A stretch of 56,793 bases of DNA from Clostridia bacterium (GCA_003249555.1 QKIQ01000109.1:1-56793), one strand, 5' to 3'. Shown: positions 24,163 to 33,703, counted from the stretch's first letter. Numbers and translations: made by a program. Notes: generated by a model from the sequence alone, not told the origin.

Positions 24163-25308
24163 ATGAAAAAAACTTATATTATTTTATTCACCTGCCTTTT
24201 GGCAATGATTTTGTGTGGTTGCAGCGTGAACGCAACGCAATCCGCAACGGAGGCCGCAGCACAAGGCGAGGCCTTTTATGCGGGCAGCGACGGCTACATG
24301 CTAAGCGAGATCGTGCGCTTAGCCGATTATGATACGGACGAAAGTATCGGCTACGGCGTTGTGATACTGATGGAGAGTGATACAGCTCCGATCAGCTTTT
24401 TAAAGAGTTCGGGCGCTGCCGTTTCCTCAGTTCAGAGCCTTATAGGACTGACGCTGGATGCTGAAAACGGCGACTTTTACAATTATACGGATGCGTCGTT
24501 CTCGCTGAACGAGGACAGCAGCAATTATAAAGGCAAAGCCGTGTTCAAATTCTCTCTACCCAAAAGCGCGAGTTTCCCCCAAACCGGGACATTCACATAT
24601 TCAGGCGACCCGGCGGAAGAGATATCTCTAAGCTTTACAGGCATGGACCTACCTGAGCTGTCCGAAACGGCCATTGAAACATCAACTGCTCCGGCAACCG
24701 CCACGGTCAGCGAAACGTCAACTTCCACGGCAGATGAATCCCTCTCAGATAACGGCGTTTCCGTAACCAGTTTCGAGGAGCTGAAGAATGCGGTAAAGGA
24801 TACGTCCACGACGGAAATCACTATAGCTGCCGACATAGAAATTACGGAAGATTATACGCTGGAGCGATCGGACGACCTTGATATACACATAGATGAAGGC
24901 GTGTCGCTGACCATTAGCGGAGCGTTCGAGCTGGTCAGCTGCACCCTGACAAACGATGGGTTAATTACAATTAATGGCAGCTTTGTGTATGGCATTTCTG
25001 ATTTTATCAACAATAGCGTGCTTAACGTTCAAAGCGGCGGTACGGTCTCGTCCGGTCAGAGCAACGCTGTGAATAATGGATTTGTGACGATAGAACAGGG
25101 AGGAACGCTTCTCATTGAGCGCGGGACGGTATTGGATAACGCCGGCGAGTTGACAAACGAAGGTAATATCAGTATACAGGACGGCGGCCAACTCAATGAT
25201 CAGGGCGGTACAGTTGTTAACAACGGTACGATTGACCTGAACTCATATTACAACGGTGATATCACTTTGATAACGGGGACAGGCACGCTGAATGACAACC
25301 GTGAATAG
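24163..25308 (+). CDS. Lipoprotein with beta-helix-like C-terminus
   Basis: A 381-residue lipoprotein (lipobox LCGC). After a ~150-residue domain and a Ser/Thr-rich linker, residues ~200-381 show short repeats of the form LTNDGLITINGSF, LNVQSGGTVSSG, VNNGFVTIEQGGTLLIE, LTNEGNISIQDGGQL, VNNGTIDLN, the mark of a right-handed parallel beta-helix as in pectate-lyase-like or adhesin folds. AGGAG lies 9 bases before the ATG and the gene follows the preceding lipoprotein by 26 bases, so they form an operon. Likely an exposed binding or cell-wall-associated protein. Confidence 0.82.
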   Translation: MKKTYIILFTCLLAMILCGCSVNATQSATEAAAQGEAFYAGSDGYMLSEIVRLADYDTDESIGYGVVILMESDTAPISFLKSSGAAVSSVQSLIGLTLDAENGDFYNYTDASFSLNEDSSNYKGKAVFKFSLPKSASFPQTGTFTYSGDPAEEISLSFTGMDLPELSETAIETSTAPATATVSETSTSTADESLSDNGVSVTSFEELKNAVKDTSTTEITIAADIEITEDYTLERSDDLDIHIDEGVSLTISGAFELVSCTLTNDGLITINGSFVYGISDFINNSVLNVQSGGTVSSGQSNAVNNGFVTIEQGGTLLIERGTVLDNAGELTNEGNISIQDGGQLNDQGGTVVNNGTIDLNSYYNGDITLITGTGTLNDNRE

Positions 25309-25813
25309 CTTTCCCTATTATAAAATTAATAAGAGGAAATCACAATGAATGCAGCGTCAGAGAAAGACCACAATTGCAAAGAGCATCTGGATTTGAATTG
25401 CCAACGAAAAATCTGCGGCAGGTACATGCTGGCACCTTAACTGTGTCCGGCAAAGTGGCCACGGTGCGCCCGCTGTGGGAAAAGAGGAACGTTATTATTA
25501 GGACAGCGGCGTAGTGAATTGAAACGGATTTTGGGCCAGACGATTTTAAATAACATCACCATTACAACCCAAGGCTCGACCCATTATTTTCCAGAGTTCC
25601 TTTTGTCACAGTCAATATCGCCGAGATTTCCATGACTGCGAAGAATAGCCCTCGAAAAGCTGGGGGGGAGCTGAAAAATCAGCTTCCCCGCTCATTCTAT
25701 TCAGGCTTAACATCTTATACAATCGGATGATCCTTCTTTCTCTAATCTTTCCACTTCACGAACTCTTGCTTCCCTTCTTTACTGTCAAAATACACCCGTT
25801 TAATTGTCAAAGA
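25309..25813. other. Gene-poor stretch with decayed coding remnants
   Basis: No intact gene is seen. An ATG at 25345 with a weak ribosome binding site opens only 31 codons, and other frames hold short coding-like pieces (for example a segment reading AGTLTVSGKVATVRP), so this is probably the eroded remains of another gene following the lipoprotein pair. It marks the border between island B cargo and backbone. Confidence 0.45.
25665..25689. terminator. Hairpin between cargo and mobilisation module
   Basis: GGGGAGCTG and CAGCTTCCCC are inverted around a short A/T loop. No long T run follows on either strand, so it is a weaker terminator candidate. It could separate the rightward lipoprotein transcript from the leftward relaxase transcript. 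Confidence 0.4.
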
Positions 25814-27034
25814 TCATAGTTCACGCTCATCGCGTTTTCTGCCATTACGGCGTAAATTCCGCCGTGCTTCGCGTTCCTCTCGATCTCGCTGGAATATCTC
25901 CGCGAAAACTGCCCGAACCCTTTCCGGCGCTAAACGCATGGCTTCCTTATAGTCTCTCGTACTCATAAATAGCTTGGTCAGTTTATCTTCCAATTCCCAG
26001 ACCCTTGCCGTTGCTTTCTGCGCCTTCTGTTCGAGCGTATGAATTTTGCCACGCGATAAAACGCCTTCCTTTGCGAGCGATATCACATCCTTGAAATCCT
26101 GCGTAGCCACCGTGACCTTGCCGAACATCTTTTTCCGGCCCAGTTCGTCAAGTTCATGAAACGTCTTACCAATCTGCCACTCTACAGTGAGCTGCTTGGA
26201 AACAGTGGCCAGCTCCTTTTGCTGAGCTTCCACTTCCTGCTCGATACGCGTCAGCTTCGCGTTGTCTTGCTGAATCTTGTAATCCAACACCGATAGGTGT
26301 TGCGTCGTGCTGCCGCGAACGCCGCGCTCAAAGTCCTTGAACCCGGCATTCCTCATGTGCTCAAAGAACCTATCTTGCAGGAGAGAATAGGACGGAATCA
26401 GCACAGCTTTTCCGTTCTCTGTCCGTATGGGTTTGCCGTTCTCATTCAGCGCCTTTACAGAAGCCCATTTTTTAGAGTGGCTGACCTGGTGGATCACTTT
26501 CCTAACTGTGCCAACCAGCGCTTTATCTTTGCAGCGTTTTGTCCATCTAATCTCCTTCTCCACCACAGGGATATACACGACGTGCAGATGATAATGATAA
26601 ACATCCCGTCCCAATTCTTCCGATAGACTCTTGTTGCGTTCATCGGCGTGCATGACCGCTGAGAGAATATACTGCTCACCTCCCACCTCATTCACGGCCA
26701 TCCTGTACGCTTCAGAAAAGAAATTTTTTGCGTAATCGTAGCCGCCATGCTCGTCAAAATACGAAGTGTTCACATCGAAGACCATTTCCGCAAAAACATC
26801 CGCGTCTGGCTTTAAACCGCGTGTGCTGATCGTTCCTTCTTCAAGTAATTTATCAAACACCTGCGTATATGTGTTATCACAGCTTTTGAAACTAATGTTG
26901 AGATGGCTTCTTTCCTGCACGATATCAGGGTTGGAATAAATCTCGTTCTTGCGCTCATTATGGCGCTCACGTATAGAAAAATTGCTACGCGGATACGCAT
27001 GGTTCCTAACCACAGTACGATCAACCTTGGACAT
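25814..27034 (-). CDS. MobV-type relaxase (Mob/Pre family), island B
   Basis: A 406-residue relaxase. The histidine-rich catalytic motif of the Mob/Pre (MobV) family is present as MHADERNKSL ... YHYHLHVVYIP, in which acidic residues and HxH bind the metal used for nicking at oriT. The C-terminal half is coiled coil (residues ~250-400), usual for the family. It is only distantly similar to the relaxase of island A (43070-44302), so the two islands exchanged this module. It should nick its own oriT, perhaps the inverted repeats just upstream, and let the island be mobilised by a resident conjugative element. Confidence 0.9.
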   Translation of the reverse strand: MSKVDRTVVRNHAYPRSNFSIRERHNERKNEIYSNPDIVQERSHLNISFKSCDNTYTQVFDKLLEEGTISTRGLKPDADVFAEMVFDVNTSYFDEHGGYDYAKNFFSEAYRMAVNEVGGEQYILSAVMHADERNKSLSEELGRDVYHYHLHVVYIPVVEKEIRWTKRCKDKALVGTVRKVIHQVSHSKKWASVKALNENGKPIRTENGKAVLIPSYSLLQDRFFEHMRNAGFKDFERGVRGSTTQHLSVLDYKIQQDNAKLTRIEQEVEAQQKELATVSKQLTVEWQIGKTFHELDELGRKKMFGKVTVATQDFKDVISLAKEGVLSRGKIHTLEQKAQKATARVWELEDKLTKLFMSTRDYKEAMRLAPERVRAVFAEIFQRDREEREARRNLRRNGRKRDEREL

Positions 27035-27273
27035 AGCACATCATCTCCTTTCAACATCGGCGTTTGGGGGACGAACACTTCCGCAGGAAGTGTATTACCC
27101 ACTATGACACTTTCAGGTTAACGCCTGCAAAGTGTCGTGGGCGCTCCCGCGGGGCTCTGCGAGGCTTAAAGTACCTGGGCATTCTGCAAAATATCCAATA
27201 CGCTGAAGACAAATAATGCACCATAAAGGTGCAAATATTTGTTGCTTGATACATACATGTGATCCATCATGGT
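27035..27273. other. Candidate oriT/centromere region of island B
   Basis: A non-coding gap upstream of the relaxase. It holds ACACTTCC-GCA-GGAAGTGT (27075-27093), a longer imperfect inverted repeat of the GACACTTTCAGG type (27106-27136) and GCACCAT-AAA-GGTGC (27218-27232). MobV oriT sites are usually just upstream of mob and contain such inverted repeats. The last palindrome also occurs at 44540-44554 in island A next to the ParM partner gene and may be its binding site. Confidence 0.5.
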
Positions 27274-27567
27274 TCATATCTCTTCCAAAGACGACAACAG
27301 TGCGTCTGGCAGTTCGGTTATGTCCACTGTTATCTGCAAATCTGCAGTTTTATTTTCTGCTATGGGATTTGAAAATGAAATACCCTTCAACGCTCCCATG
27401 ATGATCTGCTGTATTGTTTCCACCATACGATTCTCATCTTGTGCCTTAATGATGCAGTCCACCACATATTCACTGCGCCGCTTTGCGGACTGTGCCGAGA
27501 AAAGGGCGAAGGCCTCGCGATGACGCAGATTTTCCATGTCGAACGTCAAATACCGTCTTTCTCGCAT
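27274..27567 (-). CDS. ParM partner-like small protein, island B
   Basis: A 97-residue protein starting MRERRYLTFDMEN, with a start 4 bases after the ParM-like stop, so the two are coupled. About 60-65 percent identical to the protein at 44596-44889, with the N-terminal 60 residues best conserved and the acidic C-terminus variable. In actin-type segregation systems the gene after parM encodes the centromere-binding ParR; this one fits by position and size, but no RHH fold is certain. Confidence 0.7.
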   Translation of the reverse strand: MRERRYLTFDMENLRHREAFALFSAQSAKRRSEYVVDCIIKAQDENRMVETIQQIIMGALKGISFSNPIAENKTADLQITVDITELPDALLSSLEEI

Positions 27568-27571
27568 ATCC

Positions 27572-28459
27572 TCACCCCAGCAGAAGCTTATAGCCTTCGG
27601 CGTTGGCGAAACGGTCAAGGATAACGATGGTGTTTACCTCCCGCGAATGAAGCCGATGCCCAAGCAATTCTGCGCCGCCACCCGCAAATACAGTAGGCAG
27701 CTTCAAATCCAGCCCACGTTCGCGCAGGGCGTTAAGCAGTTCTTTGAGATAACGCTGCATTTGACGTTCTACAATGACACGGATTTTCTCTTTTTCGGCG
27801 TGTTGGATACGTCCCTGCATGGAGTCGGCAATAAGCGCGTCCGACAGGATAATGTTTTCCTGCTGTAGCTCACCGCGAATATCATTAAACAATGTGATCG
27901 TCCCCATGCGCAGACTCGCACAGCTCCCTCTGTCCACTTTGAACTCATGCAGCGTCAGAACATCCACGGTATACCCACCAATGTCCACGAGCGTGATGTT
28001 ATTGTATTCCTTCAGCTGCTGATAGTACTTACAGAGCGCGGCATGACCCTGAGCAAACACTTTGCAGTCATTAATTCTGCAATGGTAATCCGCTTCCTCA
28101 AACCGGAAGAACAAATCATCTCGCAGAAAGTATTGACGAAACGCATCCTTCTGTGCGCCATAAATGTCTATGGGCAAGCCCACACCGAGCAATATATCAG
28201 CAAACATCGTACCCGCCGCTTTCATTGCGTTTGCGATAGCCGGAATCGTTAGGATAAAAGTGTCATCCTCCTTGGTCTTTTCCTGCTGGAAGTTCATGCG
28301 TTTTCCGCCGATGGCATAGTATGCGCCTTTATAGAATAGCTGCATATCGCTGGTGATGAATTCCCTATCACTCACGGCAAATCCCGAAGCATACTGCATC
28401 CGTTCCGAAGATTTTGTGTTGTAGTTGCCATTATCAACTCCGATTTTGATTCTTGTCAT
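27572..28459 (-). CDS. ParM/StbA-like actin ATPase, island B
   Basis: A 295-residue actin-fold protein. The phosphate-1 loop (IGVDNGNYNTKSS), the phosphate-2 motif (LVDIGGYTVDVL) and the adenosine motif (PTVFAGGGAELLG) are visible. It is close to 90 percent identical to the protein at 44894-45781. Such proteins push DNA molecules apart by forming filaments, suggesting the excised circular form is kept by segregation. The ATG at 28459 (MTRIKIG) is chosen by homology and an AGGATT site; the frame is open to 28582. Confidence 0.88.
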   Translation of the reverse strand: MTRIKIGVDNGNYNTKSSERMQYASGFAVSDREFITSDMQLFYKGAYYAIGGKRMNFQQEKTKEDDTFILTIPAIANAMKAAGTMFADILLGVGLPIDIYGAQKDAFRQYFLRDDLFFRFEEADYHCRINDCKVFAQGHAALCKYYQQLKEYNNITLVDIGGYTVDVLTLHEFKVDRGSCASLRMGTITLFNDIRGELQQENIILSDALIADSMQGRIQHAEKEKIRVIVERQMQRYLKELLNALRERGLDLKLPTVFAGGGAELLGHRLHSREVNTIVILDRFANAEGYKLLLG

Positions 28460-28646
28460 TACGTAATCCTTTCTGTCCTTTTTATCTTTTATGTTCCAAA
28501 ACCACCAAGTTGTTTTACATAGTGATCCCTCCTCCCCCCTGTGACGGTCGCGACGATAGTGACGGTATTTTTCATACTGCAACCACTATCAAAAATATCG
28601 ACACGACCGACACGATGGTCACGGCTCCAATCTTACAAGCATGAGC

Positions 28647-29741
28647 TTAACCATCCTTCCAGCATGTGTACGTTTGGTTTCTATTCGGATCCCATATCAG
28701 TTTTCGTGTCAGTACGTTAGGTTGGATATCTATCTCATCCAATCTATCAACCAAATCAGATGCGCTGCCAACCCATTCAGGAGATTCAGGCGTGAGCAAC
28801 TTCGCAACAGATTCCAACAGCGGGTCAGGAAGTTCCTTCCACAATTGTATTTCAGATTTTGCAAGCTGCCAGATACAACGCTCACGGTCAAACAAAAGGT
28901 ATAGTCGCTGATCCTGTTGATCACGCCCAACAATATCCAGCACCGCTTTGCTGTCTGTCCTCTTTTCCTTCAGCATGATGAACGCGCCATCAGCAGCTCC
29001 GAGCAGTCCGTTGGTGCCGGATATCGTGTCAAAACAATCCTCCGCACTTTGTTTACGTGTATGATGGACTAACAGGATACATATGTTATGCTGGTCTGCC
29101 GTTTGCTTTAGCCGGGTTACGATTTCATAATCGCTGGCATAACTGTATTTCTCGCCGCCGACCTCTCGGATTCTTTGAAGGGTATCAATAATAATCAGTT
29201 TGGTATTGGGATGCTCGCTTATAAACTTTTTTAGCTGTCCGTCTAGGCCTTCCCTCAGGTTTTTTGCATGGGTAGCAAAGTGAAAATTGTCAATACCGTC
29301 CATGCCGAACATGCGAGATAAACGCTTTTGCAGCCTTGAGTAATCATCCTCTAATGCAAGATAAAGCACCGTACCTTTATGAACAGTATGCTCCCACAGG
29401 GGAGCACCGCTGCTCACATGGTATCCGAGTTGAGCCATAAAAAAGGATTTCCCCACTTTTGGGGCTCCCGCGAATAGATATGCACCAGAGCTTATAAGAT
29501 CGTCAACAATCTTCATCTTTGGCCGATACGCTGTATCATACAACTCTGTCAGTGATATCGTATAAAGATAGTCCGGTGAACTGATCATCTGAAAATCGTT
29601 CCAGTCATCCAGATCAGACTCATCGTTGATTTTTGGCCCTCTTTCAGATATACTGTTCCCAACTTTAGGAGAAAGTGATTGCCTATTGTCTGTTGCAGCA
29701 GACACAAAAGGAGCGGTCACTTTTTCATTTATCGAGCTCAT
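28647..29741 (-). pseudogene. RepA-like RecA-fold ATPase with damaged C-terminus, island B
   Basis: A 364-residue protein of the AAA_25/RepA helicase type: Walker A GAPKVGKS near residue 93, Walker B LIIIDTLQ, and the VHHTRK motif. The end is altered. After VLTRKL the frame turns into an unusual tail, whereas the other frame continues with YGIRIETKRTHAGR to a stop at 28619, which resembles the normal end of these proteins. A small out-of-frame deletion has therefore removed about a dozen residues and the native C-terminus. The ATPase core is complete. In island A the same gene is almost wholly deleted. The start overlaps the MobC-like stop (ATGA). Confidence 0.75.
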
Positions 29742-30064
29742 TCACGCTCTCCCTTCATGCCCGCCATGGTCATCGACATCAGCTCAATTGTGGCCAGTAA
29801 CTCATCATCAACCCGCTGGCCTGATGCAATTCTTTGCAATTCCGCAAGCACAGAAGCGAGCTCATTGCGTAGTGCTTTGTATACACGAGGATTGCCTTGC
29901 ACAACCACATCACGGTCTTGTAGCCGACGGATGATATAGTCCTGCTTGGTTAAGCCAGAGAGCCGGACAGCAGTTTCAAGCTGTTCATCCTCTTCGGGCG
30001 ATATACGGAACGCCACGGTTTTGTTCCGCCAACGGCCTTTGCCGTCATATACCTTTAGTGACAT
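29738..30064 (-). CDS. MobC/RHH-like mobilisation accessory protein, island B
   Basis: A 108-residue protein with an N-terminal ribbon-helix-helix-like segment (KTVAFRISPEEDEQLETAVRL, SGLTKQDYIIRRL) as in MobC-type relaxosome proteins. About 80 percent identical to 46039-46365. It overlaps the ATPase gene start by four bases and follows the integrase gene by 2 bases. It probably binds near oriT to help the relaxase, or regulates the module. Confidence 0.75.
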   Translation of the reverse strand: MSLKVYDGKGRWRNKTVAFRISPEEDEQLETAVRLSGLTKQDYIIRRLQDRDVVVQGNPRVYKALRNELASVLAELQRIASGQRVDDELLATIELMSMTMAGMKGERE

Positions 30065-30066
30065 AA

Positions 30067-31148
30067 TCAGAATCCTCCTTCGCGTTGTATGTTCAGTTGG
30101 GTTGCCATTTCCGTCTGTTTGGATGGGAACAGGTGAGCATAGCGATAAGTAACGATACTCTCATGTCCTACGCGGTCAGCTATCGCCACCGCTGAAAAAC
30201 CCATCTCAATCAGAAGTGAGACATGACTATGACGAATATCGTGAACGCGAATACGTTTCACGCCTTGTGCTTTACAGCCTCTATTCATCTCATGGTGTAA
30301 ATAGCTCTTGGTGACAGGAAAAATGCGATCAGTTGGCTTATGCCCGTACAGGGATTCAATGTATTCCTTCATCTCCTCACAGAGAAAGTCCGGCATCTTG
30401 ATGTTTCGATTGCTTTTTGGCGTTTTCGGTCCAGTGATAACATCCTCCCCATCCAAACGCTGATAAGATTTGTTGATGGTCACTGTGCTTTTGATAAAAT
30501 CGAAATCCGATGACGTAAATGCTAACAGTTCCCCAAGCCGAAGGCCGCACCAATACAGCATTTCAAAGGCATAGTATGAAATAGGCTTGTCCATCATGGC
30601 TTCGGCAAATTTCAGATATTCATCTTTTGTCCAGAAAAGCATCTCCTTCGACTTTTCTTTCCCCATGTTCCCGGCCTTGGCTGCAGGATTAGATTTCAGT
30701 TCATAATACTTGACAGCATGATTAAAGATGGCGCTGAGTTGATTGTGAAGTGTTTTCAGATAAACAGGAGAGAAGGCTCTCCCATTTTTATCACGATAGC
30801 TCATCATCTCGTTCTGCCACTGGATTACATCTTTCGGGGTAATTTCTGACATTTTTTGTCCTTGAAGTAAGGTAAAAGCTTTCCTTCAATAATGCTGGTC
30901 TTCGTCTTCCATGTATGCTGTCTAATGCGATTCTTCATATCCTCAATATAGATTTTTACAAATGCCTCAAATGTCATGGTAAGGTCAGCTGTTTTTTGCT
31001 GTAGAAATTCCCGCTCAAACTCCAGAGCTTCCCGCTTGGTGGAAAACCCTCGTTTGAGTTTCCGCTCCCGCTCTCCTTTCCAATTCACATAATAGAAAGA
31101 CACATACCAAGTGCCTTTCGCAGGATCCTTATATGCTGGCATGTTCAT
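30067..31148 (-). pseudogene. int: Tyrosine integrase, frameshifted, island B
   Basis: Two frames cover one integrase: 30825-31148 (107 aa, N-terminal SAM-like arm domain) and 30067-30852 (261 aa, core plus catalytic domain). Catalytic residues are visible in the second part (R in GLRLGEL, HDIRHSH, and tyrosine in TYRYAHLF). The break is at an A6 run near 30840. Slipping back one base gives YFKDKKMSEIT, which aligns without gap to YFAKRKLSEIT of the intact integrase of island A. So either one A was lost, or expression depends on slippage. One further residue is missing before the catalytic tyrosine. Confidence 0.85.
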
Positions 31149-31342
31149 CCCTCCTGATTTGTTTTAGATAATCCATAAAATTTATCTTTGAAATACTGTC
31201 TACTTATTCGTCCAGGGATTGTGATGAACCCCTTTTTCCTTAACTCATCATTCATTTCTCGCACTAATTTGTAGGCGTAGGATTTGGAAACACCTAACTC
31301 ATAGGCAATCTCTTCGGTTTTCATAAACAATGTATCTGACAA
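31145..31342 (-). CDS. xis: Excisionase / helix-turn-helix Xis, island B
   Basis: A 65-residue MerR-like HTH_17 protein (MKTEEIAYELGVSKSYAYKLVREMN, then GRISRQYFKDKFYG), the common excisionase of Firmicutes integrative elements. It overlaps the integrase start by four bases. Close relative of 47468-47656 in island A. It should bend DNA at the island ends and favour excision. Confidence 0.85.
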   Translation of the reverse strand: MSDTLFMKTEEIAYELGVSKSYAYKLVREMNDELRKKGFITIPGRISRQYFKDKFYGLSKTNQEG

Positions 31343-31422
31343 ATGCGAACCCTCCTTTTAATTCTTGAATAGGCAGCTACGTAATTTTTCACAGACCTCC
31401 TCTCTACAGTTAATGATGTCAG

Positions 31423-31595
31423 GCCCGTCCCGGAGTTCTTTCCGAGCTAAACAATTTTTTCGCTTTCATCCCGGCCCTGTTCCTGCGCCCGACCTTGTTT
31501 GACCAAAGCGCGTTTTCTCGGAAAGCCCCCTCGCGCTGCCTCTCCGGGGAGGCGGTCTCAGCAAGGTAGTTGTTTCCGGTATCTGACCGGCTGCG
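31423..31595. repeat. Conserved non-coding block, copy in island B
   Basis: About 170 bases between xis and the repressor gene are highly similar to 47713-47889 in island A. Open frames on either strand are not conserved between the copies, while short palindromes (for example CCTCTCCGGGGAGG) are, so this is more likely a structured RNA, leader or protein-binding region than a gene. Confidence 0.6.
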
Positions 31596-31713
31596 TATTC
31601 ATTTTTCAATTTACTAAACTTATTTGTTTATGTCGTGCCGCTGTTTTACTAAGCTTTTTTGTTAAAGTCAAGTGGTTTTGTATAGAATTATAAACTTTTT
31701 TGTTTAATATTCG

Positions 31714-31743
31714 TTGACTTCGCTTAAACATATATGTTATGCT
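31714..31743 (+). promoter_or_regulatory. Repressor promoter with embedded operator, island B
   Basis: TTGACT (31714-31719) and TATGCT (31738-31743), spacer 18, point to the XRE gene. The perfect palindrome AACATATATGTT (31727-31738) lies between them. Related A/T palindromes of the form TAAACttttttGTTTA occur upstream (near 31612-31625 and 31690-31705), so several operator sites probably control the divergent xis-int and repressor transcripts. Confidence 0.65.
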
Positions 31744-31773
31744 CGTCTCATCAAAAAACAGGAGTTTACAATT

Positions 31774-32271
31774 ATGGCGATTGGCGAAAGAATACGCTTT
31801 ATTCGCAACATGCGAGGTATTACCCAAAAGTCGTTGGGTACAGCTATTGGCTTTGACGATAAGACCGCTGACGTCCGCATGGCGCAATATGAGTCCGGCA
31901 CCAGAACGCCCAAAGAAAAACTGGTCACTAATCTCGCCAATGTTTTAGACGTCAGTCCACGTGCGCTGACAGTTCCCAACATTGACAGTTTTGTCGGCCT
32001 CATGCACACCTTATTTGCTCTGGAGGACTTATACGGGCTCAAAATCAATAGCATTGATGGAGAGCTTTGCCTAACGCTTGATAAAACCAACACAACTACC
32101 TACCTTTCAATGTTTGATATGTTCAACGCTTGGCAGCATGAAGCCGAAAAATTGAAACACAATGAAATCACCAAAGAGGAATACGACACCTGGCGATATA
32201 ACTACCCTCGTATTAAGGCCGAACAACTCAAAGCTGAGCTTGATGCCAAACGAACAGAAGAACATAAATAA
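31774..32271 (+). CDS. XRE-family repressor, island B
   Basis: A 165-residue protein with an N-terminal HTH_3 domain (IGERIRFIRNMRGITQKSLG, VRMAQYESGTRTPKEKLV) and a C-terminal domain shared with the island A repressor. AGGAG lies 9 bases before the ATG at 31774; the frame is open to 31714. It is divergent from xis-int and probably represses the module from the palindromes between them. It may respond to a signal through its C-terminal part, but no protease motif is seen. Confidence 0.85.
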   Translation: MAIGERIRFIRNMRGITQKSLGTAIGFDDKTADVRMAQYESGTRTPKEKLVTNLANVLDVSPRALTVPNIDSFVGLMHTLFALEDLYGLKINSIDGELCLTLDKTNTTTYLSMFDMFNAWQHEAEKLKHNEITKEEYDTWRYNYPRIKAEQLKAELDAKRTEEHK

Positions 32272-32314
32272 AAAATGTCCGGCAAAACAAACTTGTTGTT
32301 TCGTCGGACATTTT
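32272..32314 (+). terminator. Terminator after island B repressor
   Basis: AAAATGTCCG pairs with CGGACATTTT around a ~23-base loop directly after the repressor stop, ending in TTTT. Confidence 0.7.
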
Positions 32315-32436
32315 CATGTCTGTTATGGAATTACTCTCCGATAAACATTTTGACGTTATAGTATCAAAACGGTATCACCGGAGACTGAGACTTTCTGAAA
32401 ACCCAGTGTTCATGCGGCTTTCTGTGTTTCACGTTC

Positions 32437-32449
32437 TTACTCCCACTCG
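32437..32449 (-). other. att site between islands A and B
   Basis: The minus strand reads CGAGTGGGAGTAA: 12 of 13 bases match the guaA end and it also closes a Glu-Trp-Glu frame with a stop (TAA). The conserved arm starts on its right (32450) and a repressor-type island end lies on its left, so it is a junction between two integrated islands. Confidence 0.75.
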
Positions 32450-32605
32450 CAAATTCAAAGCTTGTTCTAAACAATTCTGTTTAGACTTCGTGCTAGGTTT
32501 TTACTCAATTTGATACCAGTTATCCACCCTCTACGGCGTTCGCTGATCTTCTGTTATCAAAATGCTATCAAGGCTGTGTTATCACCCTTAACTTGATTGC
32601 TCAGA
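32450..32605. repeat. Island end arm, copy 2 (island A)
   Basis: Second copy of the ~150-bp arm at 798-955, with the same order of TATCAA-type motifs. It lies between the internal att site and the end of the CHAT protease gene. Confidence 0.75.
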
Positions 32606-32607
32606 AA

Positions 32608-33672
32608 TTATACTACGATTTGTCCCGGATTACAATAAATTATGTCCTTAGGGTCGATACCATCGCCTACATATAACGCTGGTGTATTCTCTTCGGGTAT
32701 CCCCTCAAGTAACAATGCTGCTTTTGCTTGTTGAAAAGATTTTTCTAAAGAATACCCAAATCCCACAGAAGAATAAAATTGCGACGCAAACACTCTTGCT
32801 GCATCATCACCAATCGAGATTGTCATCCCAATGGATGCCTCTATATGGTTAACTATTTCCTCCGCTTGCCCCGCCGAGAAACATGTGTTGAAAAATACTA
32901 AACGCACTTTATCTGAGACTGTTGCTATTGCTTGAACAATAGCCTCTTTGCTTACGAGCTTTGGAGTTCCATCAGAATTTTGCAATACTAATTCGTCGGT
33001 ATCAGTCCCATGACCGCTAAAATGAATAATATCCGGGTTTTCTTCATTTATAGCTTGCAATATATCTGATGAGCGCACTGCCCATCTCGAAACAAATGTA
33101 ACCGAATCCCTATGTGCTGATTTTCTTATCATCTCTTGAATAGCCCTTGCTTCTTCATCTAATCTTAGAGGCAAAGATCCTGATGGATTTGAGGCCATAA
33201 ATAATACCGTTATATTCTCTGGAATGCTTTGTAAATCTATAATAGCCTGCCTCATCTCTTTTTGCGCAACTTCATGCCGCGTAAGGGTATCGTTTATTGA
33301 GTGTAATGCACGATTGCTACTATCCATCCTCTTTTTATAAGCAGCAGTCTCTTTTTTTATTTGCCGAGCCTCTTCATCACGATATTTCTTTTCCTCCGAT
33401 GCAAGCTCTTTTTCTTTCTGTGCAATTTTCTTATCAACGTCAGCAATAGCCTTGTTAACTTGTGCAAAATCTGATTCTGCTCTCATAATTTCATTTGATT
33501 TAGTCTTAATGGTGGAGGGAGATTTTGTAGAAGTCATTGCCTTTTTGGCTGACGAAATCTTTTGATATAAAGAAGACGCTTTTGCCGTTTCCCTCGCTTT
33601 ATCCTGCGATAATTTGGCCAAATCCCCTTTTTTTCTTACGATGTTATTCCTGTATGTATCAAGTAAAGGCAC
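32608..33672 (-). CDS. CHAT-domain (caspase-like) protease
   Basis: A 354-residue protein. Residues 1-140 are lysine/glutamate-rich coiled coil. Residues ~152-345 form a CHAT domain: VLFMASNP at its start, the catalytic histidine in HFSGHG (217-222) and catalytic cysteine in FFNTCFSAG (C264). Such proteases act as effectors or signal proteases in bacterial immunity, for example beside CRISPR or gasdermin genes. The start is GTG with AGGAGG 9 bases upstream. It follows the HEPN-like gene by 31 bases, so the pair is likely a unit, with the coiled coil as an interaction or activation surface. It is the last gene of the island A cargo. Confidence 0.88.
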   Translation of the reverse strand: MPLLDTYRNNIVRKKGDLAKLSQDKARETAKASSLYQKISSAKKAMTSTKSPSTIKTKSNEIMRAESDFAQVNKAIADVDKKIAQKEKELASEEKKYRDEEARQIKKETAAYKKRMDSSNRALHSINDTLTRHEVAQKEMRQAIIDLQSIPENITVLFMASNPSGSLPLRLDEEARAIQEMIRKSAHRDSVTFVSRWAVRSSDILQAINEENPDIIHFSGHGTDTDELVLQNSDGTPKLVSKEAIVQAIATVSDKVRLVFFNTCFSAGQAEEIVNHIEASIGMTISIGDDAARVFASQFYSSVGFGYSLEKSFQQAKAALLLEGIPEENTPALYVGDGIDPKDIIYCNPGQIVV

Positions 33673-33703
33673 TTTTGTTATCCCTCCTCTTTAGCCTAAA
33701 TTT

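Larger units (their letters stand above)
787..32449. mobile_element. Genomic island B, integrated at the guaA 3' end (~31.7 kb)
   Basis: The limits are inferred from att-like motifs at 785-797 and 32437-32449. The backbone sits at the right end: XRE repressor 31774, excisionase 31145, broken integrase 30067, MobC-like 29738, RepA-like ATPase 28647, ParM-like 27572, partner 27274, MobV relaxase 25814. The rest (about 1-25 kb) is cargo: kinase/PP2C/FHA genes, HEAT and zinc-ribbon proteins, a radical-SAM-like tandem protein, NUDIX paralogues and lipoproteins. The element carries no conjugation machinery, so it would be mobilised in trans, and with a frameshifted integrase it may now be fixed. 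An alternative is that the middle of this interval is native chromosome between two separate insertions. Confidence 0.6.

Noticed and set aside
32400-32460. tRNA gene as integration target
   Set aside because: No cloverleaf can be drawn; the motif matches the guaA coding end, which explains the site.
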